Assembly: GCA_014729955.1 (NCBI GenBank)
Contig: WJJA01000357.1
Span: 1-5,278, forward strand
Direction of reading: 5' to 3'
From: a bacterium
GTDB taxonomy: Bacteria > Electryoneota > Electryoneia > Electryoneales > Electryoneaceae
DNA length: 5,278 bases
A program made the translations under genes and the position numbers. Shown here piece by piece: positions 4,729 through 5,278 of the stretch. The notes under the pieces were generated by a model that was not told the DNA's origin, did not search any database, and saw only the letters and a program-made list of their open reading frames with translations. Position 1 is the first letter of the stretch; every line of letters begins with the position of its first letter.

Positions 4729-5278
4729 ATGCGAATAAAAGCGATTTTAGTTGTTGGACTGGTATTGCTTAAATTATCATGTTCTTACGGTGATATGATT
4801 CGAATCCCTACGGATTATCAAGAGATTCTCGAAGCAGTTCAATACACTGATCCCGGAGACACAATCCTACTGGAGATCGGTGAACATCAAGTCGGCGAAT
4901 CCATCTCCATCCCCCACGCGCTTACCATTGCCGGAGAATACGTATTGACCCACGATACAACTGACATTTCCTCTACACGGATCATTTCGAGTGAGCCTCA
5001 ATGGTGGTCTATTTTCACAATTGAGGATCTTTATCCCGACACAGTTCGTTTCACAGGGTTTTCCATGACGGCTCAAACAGAAGATTACGGCGCGTGTATT
5101 GAGGCTGAAAACTCCAATCTGGCTGTATATCACTGCATTTTCAGAGAATGCCAAGGATTTCAGGGCGGCGTAATGGAACTACATGACTCTTATATTGGAA
5201 TGTACAACACTGTTTTTATCGGAAACTCTGCCATTAATGCGTATAGCTGCATTATGGCGTTGGGAAGTAGTGGTACAA
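4729..5278 (+). CDS. Secreted parallel beta-helix-type protein (3' truncated)
   Basis: The frame stays open from the ATG at 4729 to the window end, showing 183 residues. AGGGG at 4715-4719, 9 bases upstream, supports this start; the nearby ATG at 4721 runs into a stop after five codons. A signal peptide is visible (MRIK, hydrophobic core about 5-17, likely cleavage after SYG at 21). C18 lies near the end of the core, but the preceding K-L-S is not a good lipobox. The mature start, IPTDYQEILEAVQYT then DPGDTILLEIGEH (about 26-53), then SISIPHALTIAGE, is the classic entry to right-handed beta-helix proteins of the pectate-lyase/NosD-like superfamily. Later stretches such as RFTGFSMTAQ, LAVYHCIFREC and YNTVFIGNSA look like successive coils. 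Such proteins are usually surface-exposed or secreted, as polysaccharide-active enzymes or adhesins; no catalytic residues can be assigned. The C-terminus, where a sorting domain would lie, is outside the window. Confidence 0.82.
   Translation, partial: MRIKAILVVGLVLLKLSCSYGDMIRIPTDYQEILEAVQYTDPGDTILLEIGEHQVGESISIPHALTIAGEYVLTHDTTDISSTRIISSEPQWWSIFTIEDLYPDTVRFTGFSMTAQTEDYGACIEAENSNLAVYHCIFRECQGFQGGVMELHDSYIGMYNTVFIGNSAINAYSCIMALGSSGT

Noticed and set aside
4867..5154. Minus-strand open frame of 95 codons
   Set aside because: It lies opposite the beta-helix gene, which has a ribosome binding site, signal peptide and family motifs; the minus frame has none.

Overview
The window is bacterial, 5,278 bases, with all recognisable genes on the + strand. 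It suggests a Gram-negative organism with a moderately GC-rich core genome. The evidence is a hybrid two-component sensor, a GDP-L-fucose biosynthesis pair (typical of cell-surface polysaccharide production), and two proteins with signal peptides, one of them a beginning parallel beta-helix. Long secreted beta-helix proteins of this style are common in the Fibrobacteres-Chlorobi-Bacteroidetes superphylum and neighbouring candidate phyla. That placement is only a guess; nothing here fixes the phylum.

Layout. Bases 1-1283 hold the 3' part of a hybrid histidine kinase (end of a PAS domain, HisKA, HATPase, C-terminal receiver). Bases 1284-1714 are non-coding. They carry two promoter candidates, the upstream one with a perfect inverted repeat between its -35 and -10 boxes. 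Bases 1715-2764 encode GDP-mannose 4,6-dehydratase (gmd, GTG start). Bases 2757-3713 encode GDP-L-fucose synthase (fcl), overlapping gmd by 8 bases. Bases 3714-4262 are non-coding and contain two adjacent, related hairpins of about 48 bases with an interchangeable arm core. Bases 4263-4649 encode an unrecognised 128-residue exported protein with a strong ribosome binding site, followed by a 15-bp intrinsic terminator (4657-4692). From 4729 to the window end runs the 5' part of a secreted beta-helix-type protein.

Function. gmd and fcl together convert GDP-D-mannose to GDP-L-fucose and are almost certainly translationally coupled. The kinase upstream may be unrelated; no sequence evidence links it to them. 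The last two genes look like a different unit: both products are exported, they are separated from the fucose genes by about 550 non-coding bases, and the DNA there is visibly more AT-rich. The points most worth checking are the twin hairpins, the operator-like repeat in the upstream promoter, and the small secreted protein paired with a beta-helix gene across a terminator.
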